Source of the DNA: Heracleum sosnowskyi
Taxonomy: Eukaryota; Streptophyta; Magnoliopsida; Apiales; Apiaceae
Direction: 5' to 3'
Length of the DNA: 64,000 bases
Assembly (NCBI GenBank): GCA_030848705.1
Contig: CM061244.1
Coordinates: 46,789,190 to 46,853,189 of the forward strand
In this document: positions 31,399-41,106 of the stretch, piece by piece
Numbering within the stretch: position 1 is the stretch's first letter
Layout: each line of letters opens with the position of its first letter
The notes under the pieces: model-generated
Seen by the model: only the letters and a program-made list of their open reading frames with translations
What the model was told of the DNA's origin: nothing
Database searches by the model: none
Program-made: the position numbers and the translations under genes

Positions 31399-32452
31399 TG
31401 TTGGGATTTATGGGTGATAGCATAGAAACATCTTAACTTTGATTGTACTTAATTTTTTAAATTAAGTAGAACATACTGTCATAGCCAAAGTATGTTCTTG
31501 TAATCAGTATGTAATGTTATTCTAGTTGTATTGTTTGAAAGAAGTTCACTTATGTGTTCAAGCCTCAAAGAATGCTTTTTGGATGACAACATGAATAAAG
31601 GTTACTGTCCTAAAGCTGTGACAGTAAGATTACAAGAAGACATAATGTTGCAAGTCACGACAGCATATTCACTCTGACAGCAACATTGGCGGAAGACTAC
31701 GCGACAGCAACTATTGCCCTCGACAGCAAGTTTGGGATCCTCGACAGCACTCTATGCGGGGAACTCATACTGTCACCAAAAGATCATTCCTGTGACAGCA
31801 AGCTTTGCGGCAAAAGTAACTGTCTCAATAAAGATCCTTATGCTAGGTATCTTTCTCAGTCAAATCCCGTGACAGTTTAAATGTTCAAGAAGCAGGCGTG
31901 ATGCAGCATCCCTAAGCTGCACCAAGTCTGCAAGACTACGACAGAAGCTTCAAGGCACTACAAATCAAAAGCGAATCAATTCAAGAGCAAGGTCAAGTCT
32001 TTATCTGCTGAATTGGTTTAGCTGGAAATAGAATGAATCTAGGTTGCTTTCTTTGTAATGTATATCTGACATGTTAGCAATTTAGGAAAGTCACATGGGT
32101 AAGACAATCTGTAAGAAGCTGCCACTTGACAGTGACAGCAGCTTCACAAACCCGTGACTGATAGTGATAGGGTTAGTCCTATACCTTCTATCAACTCATT
32201 CTAGAATAGTAACGAAGACAAGCAAGTGTCTTTGAAGAAAACCCGAAGCTCGAGAATTCTTTCTTGAGGTTGTAGCAACACTTTGCAAAATAAATAAAAC
32301 ATTTATTTTGTGAATCTTATTCTTACTAAATACTGTTCGTGATTGCATATATTGCTGATAACGTTTAATCTTGATTTTAGTTGTTGAAATTTAGATTGAA
32401 TTTTATCAGTATTGCATTCACCCCCCCCTTCTGCAATACACAAGGACTAACA
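31399..32452 (+). repeat. 3' LTR of Sirevirus B (1054 bp)
   Basis: It is near-identical to 17942-18999: three substitutions and one poly-C length change. It ends GGACTAACA against the CTTTA duplication. Confidence 0.95.
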
Positions 32453-34657
32453 CTTTAGCTGATTCTTGTAGACATCATTTATAGCATCATAAACTGCAGC
32501 AGGAGAGAGATCCTTTGCATTGGAGCCCAGAGAGGTGGGATAATGCTCTCTCAGAAAAGCTAGGGCCTCCTTGAGTTTGATAGATCTCTTAGAATCCAAC
32601 CAGGCATCCACATTTCCCTCTGGTTCAACTGCATCCACTATCTTCTCCTGCTGAGCTGCAACATCCTCCTTGTGGCAAAGTAGAATAGCTTCATAATCAG
32701 CATTTGGCAAGTTGGAGGTGAGGAGGTGTTGAGCTATTTTTGAGAACTCATCAATCTGTGCCACATGGAGATCTTGAATAGCTTCTTCTGGCGTTTGGGA
32801 AGGCACAGTTGATGATCCTGAAGGCCTGTCATGTTGCACAGGCGTCAGCCATTCTGACAGAGTGGCCTGAGCCAAGTGAGAGCTAGTGCTAGGCACTTCA
32901 TGAGATGTGAGTTTTTGAGTTTCCTCCAGCCTTGGAATGGCTGTAGAGTCTGATGTTGTCTCCATTGAAATGGGATGTGTTACAACATCAGCCCTATTTG
33001 TCTGTGAAGACAGTTCCACATCCCTGAGGATGGGAGAAATTGGCATAGAGTCTCCAGTAAAAACTGGTGAATCCTCCATGTTTGTGTTGGTGTCATTAGG
33101 ATATGCCCCAGCATGCATTCCCTGACCAACTAGATGTGGTTCCTGGGTGGTGAGCACAGTGTCATGCACCATGTCACTTGAGTTTGGCTCAATCACAGTA
33201 TTGGATTGTGATTGATCAATTTCAGAAAAGTCATGTGAATGACTAATCTGTTGAGAAGAAATGTTAGATGTACATTCTGGAAGAGAAGTGTGGTGTAGAT
33301 TGGATTGTGGCAACTCCCCCTGAGAAATAGGAGGAGTTTCAAAAGTGATGTGCTCTCCACTCTGTGTATGATCATCCTTATTTCTCCTAGGGTCAAGAGT
33401 GAGTTCTTGACCCTGTGCAGACTCTGTACAGGTTGCAGTGGGGAGGCTGCTCTTTTCAATGCCAATGACCTTTTGAGAGGCCATAGACAGTAGCATGTGT
33501 ACCCCTTTTTCCACATCTGAATCCTGTTGGGAGGATTCAGTGGTAGGTATTGGTTTTGACTTCTTCTTTTGTCTGGTGAGAGGTGACTCAGGAGTCTCAC
33601 TTCCTATTTCTTCAGATTCATTTATCACTTCTAGGGCTCTCTTCTTGGTCTTCTTTTTAGTAACACCAACCTTTTGAGAGATTGATGCACTTGGCTGCCT
33701 AGCTTCTACAGTGGTGTTTGCAATGGGGTTACTGGATGGGATGGGAAGGCTGGGGTTAGACTATGTAGCTCCTTCAGTCTCAGCCTCCCCTGTCCAGGAA
33801 AGTGCATGGTATATGGGCTTATCAAGTGGATAAGACTCAAATGTGTCCTGCATATGCTTGGTCACACTTAGAATCACATCCACTTGATTCCTTGTGTCCA
33901 ATGAGCCAAATAGAACTTTGGACATGGACTTGGAATAAGCCATTTTAGTTTTATCTATACCCTCCAATTCATGGATATTTGCATCAAGATAATTTAAAAT
34001 AACTTGAAGGAAACGAGGGTAAAAGATGTCATTACCTCTACCACAAACGGTCCTGCCTAGCCTCTGAGCCAATTCCTTGAGAATTATGTCTCCCACATTG
34101 ATCTCCTGGTTGTTGGCCAGGGAGTAGGCTAGCTTCACAGCAATGTGACTGATATGGTCCCATCCTGTCTTCCTGCATAGAAACACCTTCTGGAGTGCGT
34201 CAAACAGAAATGACCACTCCCTTCTCACAAACTTCTTATTGAGCTTTCCAGTATCTATCTCATCAGCATACAGAATGAAGGTCATGAAGTCTACGATTTG
34301 AGCATCTGTAGCTTCTTGGTCATGAACCTCCACCTTGAACCCCAAAGCTTCATTGATTTCCTTTTCACCAAACTGGAAGTGTTTGCCTCCAATTGAACAA
34401 TTAACCTCCTGGAATGAGGTTCCATCTTCCCTAGCCATTGTTGATACCAACGCCGTTCTCCAGAATCCTTCCAACACATCGACATACAAGGTAGGGTTCA
34501 GGGTTAGAGCTTGGCGTAGGTAGGAAGTGTTCAAGAACCGTACAAAACACTTGTACCTTGGGTTAGCCTCAGCCTCAGAGGGAATGGTGAGAAGATTTGT
34601 TTCTTTGGGAATGGTTAAAGGGTTTGAAGAGGAAGCTGTTTGAGATTTGGGTGCTAT
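32453..34657 (-). pseudogene. N-terminal part of the Sirevirus A envelope-like ORF
   Basis: The conserved N-terminal domain is clear: RFLNTSYLRQAL, EGFWRTALV, INEALGF, VRREWSFLFDAL, TGWDHI, YPRFLQV. The frame is open upstream to 34657, where alignment with B (MAPKQ...) predicts the start codon. The codon there is ATA followed by GCACCCAAA, so the initiator seems mutated. A pyrimidine-rich leader lies just upstream. An in-frame TAG at 33761-33763 interrupts it, after which a Ser/Thr/Gln-rich linker with basic KKKSKP continues in the same frame. It is cut by element B at 32453 and resumes at 17936. Counting both parts the ORF was about 1620 codons. Confidence 0.85.
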
Positions 34658-35379
34658 TGAAATTGAGATTGAGATTGAAGAAGAGAGAGAAGAGTTTAGG
34701 TTTTAGAAATTGAGAGCAATAGACAAGATGAAAAGTTGTGAACGGTCGACAAAAAGTATTTGTATGATAGAGACACTGCGAAATGAAGTTATGAATATGT
34801 ACAGACTAATTGTATGTCGCGAAGTCTCAAAATGGCCTGTACCGCAAAGTCCTTGCAAAGTATATCGCAGAGTCCTGAATTGAACTATGTCGCAAAGTCT
34901 TGAGGATATCAGAATTTGGATGACTTTGCGATATAGTGAAAATACCCTGTCTAAAACTCTCTTTTTGAAATTTTAAGATTTTGTCAGACTTAAATCAAAA
35001 ATTGAAATAAAGTAAATTTAAATCAAAATTCTGTCAAATATGGAGACTTGTCGATATAGTTATTCTAACTCGCAAAGTCATTAAAATGAAGTATGTCGCA
35101 AACTCATGAAATGAACTATATCGCAAAGTCTCACAATTTTAACAGTTTGCGATATAAGTCTGTTTGATTTGTACTATGTCGTGAACTCTCAAAATCATCT
35201 ATATCGAGATGTCTCAAAAGCTCACAAATCCACAACCAAATATGATTTTGAAAAATATGCAGTAAAATACTGAAATATTTATAGATCATATCTCAGCTAA
35301 TTTTCACTCCAAATAAATAGAGCATTTATATACAGTGAAAATTTACTGCTGCAACAATTAACTAGCATACTTACTTAGA
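34658..35379 (-). other. pol-envelope spacer of Sirevirus A with motif cluster
   Basis: No ORF is supported here. About twelve copies of a TATGTCGCAAAGTC-like motif, the reverse complement of the GACTNYGCGACATAG repeated in its LTRs, occur between 34740 and 35220 in both orientations. The ~50 bases next to the envelope-like start are strongly pyrimidine-rich on the minus strand. Confidence 0.8.
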
Positions 35380-38300
35380 TCAACTAAATGATGGATTGAG
35401 CATTTTAATTTCACTCACAAGTCTGTTGAAGACAGCTTCATTCAGAGGTTTAGTAAATATGTCAGCTAATTGTTTCTCAGTTGGAACATAAGAGACTTCT
35501 ATGGTACCATTTGCAGCATGTTCCCTAATAAAATGGTACCTGATCTCAATGTGCTTTGTAGTAGAATGATTAACAGGATTGGCAACTATGGATATTGCAC
35601 TAGTATTATCACACATTAGAGGAATGTGTTCTAACACTAGTCTATAATCCATGAGTTGATTTCTAATCCAAAGCAATTGAGCACAGCAACTTCCAGCAGC
35701 AATATATTCAGCCTCAGCTGTGGATGTTGCTGTGGACTGTTGTTTCTTACTGAACCATGACACTAACCTTTGACCTAAGAATTGGCAGCTTCCAGAGGTG
35801 CTCTTCCTGTCAATTCTGCATCCAGCATAATCAGAATCTGTGTAACCAACCAGGTTGAACCCAGTTCCCTTTGGATACCATAGCCCAAGATTAGGAGTCC
35901 CTTTCAGATATTTGAAAATCCTTTTGATAGCCATCATGTGAGATTCCTTGGGATCAGACTGGAACCTTGCATAAAGGCATGTGGCAAACATGATATCAGG
36001 CATGTTAGCAGTGAGATAGAGTAGTGATCCAACCATGCCTCTGTAAACCTTGATGTCAACTCTCTTGCCCTTCTTATCTTCATCTAGCTTGATTGCAGTG
36101 GACATAGGAGTTTTTGCTGGGGAAGACTCTTCTAAACCATATTTCTTTAAAAGATATTTGACATACTTAGATTGGTTTATAAAGATGTCATCCTCTCTTT
36201 GATGTACTTGCAAGCCTAAGAAGAAGGTTAATTCTCCCATCATACTCATCTCATATTTGCTTTGCATCAACTTAGAGAACCTTTCACAGAGTTTTTCATT
36301 TGAAGAGCCAAAGATGATATCATCCACATAGATTTGAACAAGAATGATATCATTTCCATGCTTCTTGAAGAATAGGGTTTTGTCAATTGTACCCCTGGTA
36401 AATTGATGCTCAAGAAGGAATTGAGATAGAGTCTCATACCAGGCTCTTGGTGCCTGTTTGAGTCCATAGAGTGCCTTAAGAAGTCTGTACACAAAGTCTG
36501 GGAAGTTTTCATTTTCAAAGCCAGGTGGTTGAGATACATAAACTTCTTCAGCAAGATCACCATTGAGAAATGCACTTTTCACATCCATTTGATACACCTT
36601 GAAATTTGAGCGAGCTGCAAAATCCAGGAAGATTCTGATGGCTTCTAGTCTAGCTACAGGTGCAAATGTCTCATCATAATCAATGCCTTCTTGCTGACAG
36701 TATCCTTTGGCAACCAGCCTTGCTTTGTTTCTTATTACTACTCCTTCTTCATCCATCTTATTTCTGAACACCCATTTGGTGTCAATAACATTCTTTCCTT
36801 CAGGAGGTGGTACTAGCTCCCATACTTTGTTTTTCTCAAATTGATTCAATTCTTCTTGCATGTCAACAATCCAATCAGAAATCTTCAAAGCTTCTTCAAC
36901 TACTTTAGGTTCCTCTTGTGACAGAAAGCAGCTATACAGACATGTATTCATAGTCGCCCTTCTTGTTCTAACTCCCTCACTAGGATCTCCAATGATTTGA
37001 TCCCTAGTGTGGGCTCTGTCCCATTTCCTTGTGTGCCCCTGTTCATTTCCTTGATCTGTTCCAAGCTCATTTTGGTTGACAGTTGCATTCTCTTCTTCTC
37101 CCCCTGTGTTTGTGAACCCTTGCACAGGTGTTTGAAGAAGATTGTCAACTTCAAGAACTTCATTTTCTAGAACAGTTTGAACAGATGGTTCATCTTCACT
37201 TTCAGAATCCTCAAGATAACCTTGATTCTCAAATCTTAATGGCACACTGTCTTGATCACTTGTTTTAAGTCCATGAGTTTTTTTGTCATCAAAGGTAACA
37301 TCCATGCTTTCCATGACTTTGTGTTGCTCAGGTACAAACACTCTGTATGCTTTCCTTTCCAGAGAGTATCCAATAAAGATACCTTCAAATGCCTTTGCAT
37401 CAAATTTTCCAACATGCTCAGAGGTATCTTTCATCACAAAACACTTGCTTCCAAAAACATGCAGATGCTTGAGGGATGCTCTTTTTCCAGTCATTAATGA
37501 GTAAGGAGTTTTGCCAGACTTCTTATTGATCAATGTTCTATTTTGCACATAGCATGCTGTGTTAATAGCATCAGCCCAAAAGCTAGTATGTAGCCTTGCA
37601 TCCAACAACATTGTCCTTGCAGCTTCAATGAGAGTTCTATTCTTTCTCTCAACTACTCCATTTTGTTGAGGTGTTCTAGGAGCTGATAATTGTTGAGAAA
37701 TTCCTTTATCTTTGCAAAACTCATACAATGTTGAATTTCTGAACTCAGTTCCATTATCACTTCTCAAAGCAACTACAGAGGAACTAGTGCTTTGTGCTTC
37801 TCTATCAACTCTCTTGATATGCTCTATTATGACTTGAGGTGCTTCATCTTTGGAGAATAGGAATTCCACCCAAGTGTATCTTGAATAATCATCAACCATC
37901 ACTAGAGTATATTTCTTTTTGGAAAGGGACATTAAATTCATAGGACCAAATAAATCCATGTGAATTAGCTGCAGAGGTTTTGAGTTCGTATTGAGCAACT
38001 TGTTCTTGTGACTAGATCTTTTAATCTTTCCTTTCTGACAAGCTTCACATGCTCCGTCTTGCACAAACTCCAAGGCAGGCAAATCCCTGATGAGTTCTCT
38101 CTTGATTAAAGAGTTTATTGCCTGAACATTCAAGTGAGACAGTTTCTTGTGCCATATCCAGAATTCCTCATTTGTGGCTTTAGTGTAGAGACAACAAATT
38201 TCTCCCTTGTCTGCAGCCTTGAGATCAGCTACAAACATGCTTCCTTTCTTCACACCAGTTAGAACAACTTCACCACTTTCTCTTTTTGAAATTGAACAAT

Positions 38301-38580
38301 GATCTTCATTAAATTCCACTTTGAAACCCCTGTTTGTAAATTGTCCAATGCTTAAGAGATTATGCTTCAGTCCTTCAACAAATGCTACATCTTCAATAAT
38401 GACATTTCCAGATTTTATACTGCCATATCCCATTGTATAACCGATGTTGTCATTTCCAAAGGTTACTGATGGGCCAGCCTTTTCCTCAAAATGTGATAGC
38501 AGGGCTATATCACCAGTCATGTGACTTGAGCATCCACTGTCCAAGATCCATATGACTCTTTTATTCCTGTTGCCCTGCAT
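35380..38580 (-). CDS. pol: Pol of Sirevirus A: protease, integrase, RT, RNase H
   Basis: This is an open 1066-residue Ty1/copia Pol starting at an ATG (ATGCAGGGC), 11 bases after the gag stop and in a different frame from gag. Protease reads WILDSGCSSHMTGD. Integrase has the HKKLSHLN/CEACQKGK zinc site and the DLFGP, RSDNGTEF and NGVVERK core residues. RT has YVDDIIFGSS near residue 750. RNase H has YTDSDYAGC and STAEAEYIA, and the protein ends soon after DIFTKPL. All key residues are present. The ATG lies exactly at a TGCAGGG that recurs at the same place in B and C, so it could be either a start codon or a splice acceptor. Confidence 0.93.
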   Translation of the reverse strand: MQGNRNKRVIWILDSGCSSHMTGDIALLSHFEEKAGPSVTFGNDNIGYTMGYGSIKSGNVIIEDVAFVEGLKHNLLSIGQFTNRGFKVEFNEDHCSISKRESGEVVLTGVKKGSMFVADLKAADKGEICCLYTKATNEEFWIWHKKLSHLNVQAINSLIKRELIRDLPALEFVQDGACEACQKGKIKRSSHKNKLLNTNSKPLQLIHMDLFGPMNLMSLSKKKYTLVMVDDYSRYTWVEFLFSKDEAPQVIIEHIKRVDREAQSTSSSVVALRSDNGTEFRNSTLYEFCKDKGISQQLSAPRTPQQNGVVERKNRTLIEAARTMLLDARLHTSFWADAINTACYVQNRTLINKKSGKTPYSLMTGKRASLKHLHVFGSKCFVMKDTSEHVGKFDAKAFEGIFIGYSLERKAYRVFVPEQHKVMESMDVTFDDKKTHGLKTSDQDSVPLRFENQGYLEDSESEDEPSVQTVLENEVLEVDNLLQTPVQGFTNTGGEEENATVNQNELGTDQGNEQGHTRKWDRAHTRDQIIGDPSEGVRTRRATMNTCLYSCFLSQEEPKVVEEALKISDWIVDMQEELNQFEKNKVWELVPPPEGKNVIDTKWVFRNKMDEEGVVIRNKARLVAKGYCQQEGIDYDETFAPVARLEAIRIFLDFAARSNFKVYQMDVKSAFLNGDLAEEVYVSQPPGFENENFPDFVYRLLKALYGLKQAPRAWYETLSQFLLEHQFTRGTIDKTLFFKKHGNDIILVQIYVDDIIFGSSNEKLCERFSKLMQSKYEMSMMGELTFFLGLQVHQREDDIFINQSKYVKYLLKKYGLEESSPAKTPMSTAIKLDEDKKGKRVDIKVYRGMVGSLLYLTANMPDIMFATCLYARFQSDPKESHMMAIKRIFKYLKGTPNLGLWYPKGTGFNLVGYTDSDYAGCRIDRKSTSGSCQFLGQRLVSWFSKKQQSTATSTAEAEYIAAGSCCAQLLWIRNQLMDYRLVLEHIPLMCDNTSAISIVANPVNHSTTKHIEIRYHFIREHAANGTIEVSYVPTEKQLADIFTKPLNEAVFNRLVSEIKMLNPSFS

Positions 38581-38591
38581 TCACAAGGTAA

Positions 38592-41057
38592 CTAAGTTGT
38601 TTTTGGTACCCACACATGGTAGGGTCCAGTTGATTTAGAAACATTTTTGTTACCAATTCTTCTGTCATAAGTTGCATTCATCACAGTAGGATACTTCATA
38701 TTGTTTGTGGCTTTGGAGTTCACACTCTTAGGCTCACATGAAGTGTTCACCCTCTCAATCCCGATTGGGGATCCTGTCCTGTGAGTGTGCATGTTTGTGT
38801 GTGATTCACTAGATTGTGCAGAATCAAGTTTATGCTTTAGAGATAAACAGTTAGCAATCACAGTCACATAACATGTCATGCAATTAGGCTTACCACAGAA
38901 GGAATCATGACTAGAGTTTATGCTAGCAGAATGATTACTTAGGTTATCAACTTCAACATTCACTTGTTTGCTACACTTATGAGTCAAATGATTAACCGAT
39001 AGACATTTCTGACATTGTTTCCTGGGAGCATTTGGCACATAAGCATAGTTGTTACCCTTGTTGACACCTACCTTACCATTTCTGTTTTGTTTCTTTTTCT
39101 TAACAACTTCTTTCTTTGCTTTAGGACTCTTGACAAGATTGTCTTTGATCTCTTTCTGACTGACAGATTTAGGAGAGGAAGAAGTGTCTTTAGCAGCCTC
39201 ATCTTCTTCAAGAAGTTGTTGTTTGATGATCAATAGTTCTTCATCAAACTCAACAACGCTCTTTCTGAAGATGGGCTGTTCAACACTAGATAGAATGGTT
39301 GGAGCATTTTTGTTTGTGAAAGATTCTTTTCCTTTGCCCTTTGCCTTCTTCCTTCCTTTATCATTCTCATAGTCAAAACCAACTCCAACCTTGCTATCTT
39401 CAGTGTGTTCCTTGTGATAGGTTTGAATAAGTTCAGAGGAGTTCTTAAAGCTTCTTAGTTTCAATTCAGTTTCAGCAATTTGTTCCCTAAGAGCTTTCTC
39501 TATTTGTTCAGCACAAATCACTTTGTTTTTAAGATACTCAAACTCCTTTTTCAAACCATCAAGGTTCACAACCATTAACTCAAGTTCCTCATTCTTTTCT
39601 GTAAGCTCAAGATTTCTAGCAGTTAGTCTATCAATTTCTTCATTTGCTACTAACATGCTAGTATGAATATTAAACATCTCAGTACTCATATCTTCAACAA
39701 TTTGCTTATATTGAAGGGGAGTCATATCAAGAGAAGTAAGAATAGGTACCTGAATAGAATCACCATCATCAGAAAATGCCATCAAGGCATAATTTGAGTA
39801 CTCTTGTTCTTCTTCTTCATCAGAGTCATCCCAGCATTTTCCCTCAGCAATAAAAGCTTTACCCTGTTGTTTCTTGAGTAGAGCCTCATACTTAGCTTCA
39901 AGCTCTAAGTATGCTTTGTCCTTCTTGACCTGTTTAGGCTTTTTGCACTCAGTGGCAAAATGCCCAAGTTCATTGCAGTTATAGCATCTTATTTTGGACC
40001 TATCCATACTCCCAGATTTGTATCCTCCTTTAACTGCACCAGCAATCCCTTTTCCTTTGTTGAAAGAGTTTGAGCTACCTGAACCACCAGCATTTCCATT
40101 ATTGAATCTAGACTTGAATGGCTGCTTCCTCTTAAACCTGATGTTAGGGTATCTCCTAGCCATATAAGCAAAAGATTTGTTTTCCATCTTGTCCAGTTCA
40201 TCTATGCTGTAGAACTCATCCTCTTCAGGTAAATCATACACAACCTGAGTTTCATCACCAGTGTCATCACTTTCCAGTTCCTCAATCTTGACTTGACTGA
40301 TTTTTAGAGAATCCATTCTTTGACCTAGATTGTTAGCAATAAGGGCACAAGAGGTGTTGGCCACTAATCCTTTCTTTGCTTGAATAGATCTCTTTTGAAA
40401 CAGCTCTAACTCATATGTCTTCAAAACACCATACAACACATCAAAACCAATCTTTGTTAGATCTCTTTCTTTAAGGGAAGAGATTCTTGGTTCCAAGTGA
40501 TCTAGAAGAGTTAGTAAGAACTTCATATTGAGCTCTTCTGTCTCATAGTGTTTGTCATAGAGTTTGAGCTCGTTTATCAGCTTATTAAATCTCTCAAACA
40601 CTTCTGTGATTCCCTCTTTTGGCTGAGCCATGAAGGCTTCATATTGTGAGACAAGAATCTGCTTCTTGTTCTTTCTTACTTCAGTAGTTCCTTCACAGAG
40701 CACTTCTATAAGATCCCACATCTTCTTGGCACTAGAACAGTGAGCAACAGTGCCATACATGTTGAAATCCATAGATTCACAAATGATAAGTTGAAGATGT
40801 CCATCCAGTGCTAGTTTCTCCTTTTCAGGATCAGTGTATTTTGAGGGGTCTTTGGGCACATGTTTTGCTGGTACTATCTCAGTGCCATTGGTTGTTTCAC
40901 CAATCTCGATCATTGGAATAAAGGGACCATGCTTTAGAATATCTAAATACATGGGGTTAGAAGCTTTGATGAAAAGCAACATCTTCTTTTTCCATAAACT
41001 GTAGTGCTCCTTGTTAAAGGGAAGAATCTTGATACTGCTAAGTTTCTGTGAACTCAT
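38592..41057 (-). CDS. gag: Gag of Sirevirus A
   Basis: The ATG at 41057 is about 35 bases inside the PBS. The 821-residue Gag has the copia Gag domain at its N-terminus (YSLWKKKMLLFI; SQYEAFMAQP; LKTYELELFQ). A CCHC knuckle CYNCNELGHFATEC lies near residue 356, an acidic coiled coil at ~450-560, and the signature RNGKVGVNKGN precedes a second intact knuckle CQKCLSVNHLTHKC. It ends VWVPKTT-stop. Gag assembles the particle and packages RNA. The stop is followed after 11 bases by the pol ATG in another phase. Confidence 0.92.
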   Translation of the reverse strand: MSSQKLSSIKILPFNKEHYSLWKKKMLLFIKASNPMYLDILKHGPFIPMIEIGETTNGTEIVPAKHVPKDPSKYTDPEKEKLALDGHLQLIICESMDFNMYGTVAHCSSAKKMWDLIEVLCEGTTEVRKNKKQILVSQYEAFMAQPKEGITEVFERFNKLINELKLYDKHYETEELNMKFLLTLLDHLEPRISSLKERDLTKIGFDVLYGVLKTYELELFQKRSIQAKKGLVANTSCALIANNLGQRMDSLKISQVKIEELESDDTGDETQVVYDLPEEDEFYSIDELDKMENKSFAYMARRYPNIRFKRKQPFKSRFNNGNAGGSGSSNSFNKGKGIAGAVKGGYKSGSMDRSKIRCYNCNELGHFATECKKPKQVKKDKAYLELEAKYEALLKKQQGKAFIAEGKCWDDSDEEEEQEYSNYALMAFSDDGDSIQVPILTSLDMTPLQYKQIVEDMSTEMFNIHTSMLVANEEIDRLTARNLELTEKNEELELMVVNLDGLKKEFEYLKNKVICAEQIEKALREQIAETELKLRSFKNSSELIQTYHKEHTEDSKVGVGFDYENDKGRKKAKGKGKESFTNKNAPTILSSVEQPIFRKSVVEFDEELLIIKQQLLEEDEAAKDTSSSPKSVSQKEIKDNLVKSPKAKKEVVKKKKQNRNGKVGVNKGNNYAYVPNAPRKQCQKCLSVNHLTHKCSKQVNVEVDNLSNHSASINSSHDSFCGKPNCMTCYVTVIANCLSLKHKLDSAQSSESHTNMHTHRTGSPIGIERVNTSCEPKSVNSKATNNMKYPTVMNATYDRRIGNKNVSKSTGPYHVWVPKTT

Positions 41058-41092
41058 TCTTGATCTTTTCCTGTTTGTACGTTAACAACCTG

Positions 41093-41104
41093 GCTCTGAT
41101 ACCA
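41093..41104 (-). promoter_or_regulatory. primer-binding site of Sirevirus A
   Basis: On the minus strand TGGTATCAGAGC starts two bases after the 5' LTR end; it is complementary to initiator tRNA-Met. It fixes the element's orientation as minus. Confidence 0.93.
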
Positions 41105-41106
41105 CT

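Larger units (their letters stand above)
17942..32452 (+). mobile_element. Sirevirus B, apparently complete Ty1/copia element nested in A
   Basis: This 14.5-kb element has TGTTGGG...ACTAACA LTRs (1058 and 1054 bp), CTTTA duplications, an initiator-Met PBS and a polypurine tract. Gag, pol, a small acidic ORF and a 1681-residue envelope-like ORF are all open. The LTRs differ by three substitutions (18186/31643, 18435/31892, 18862/32319) and one T/poly-C length change that accounts exactly for the 4-bp difference. That marks a young insertion. Gag and pol are in one frame separated by a single TAG. It is the only one of the four retroelements here with no clear knock-out lesion, though activity cannot be judged from sequence alone. 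Confidence 0.95.
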
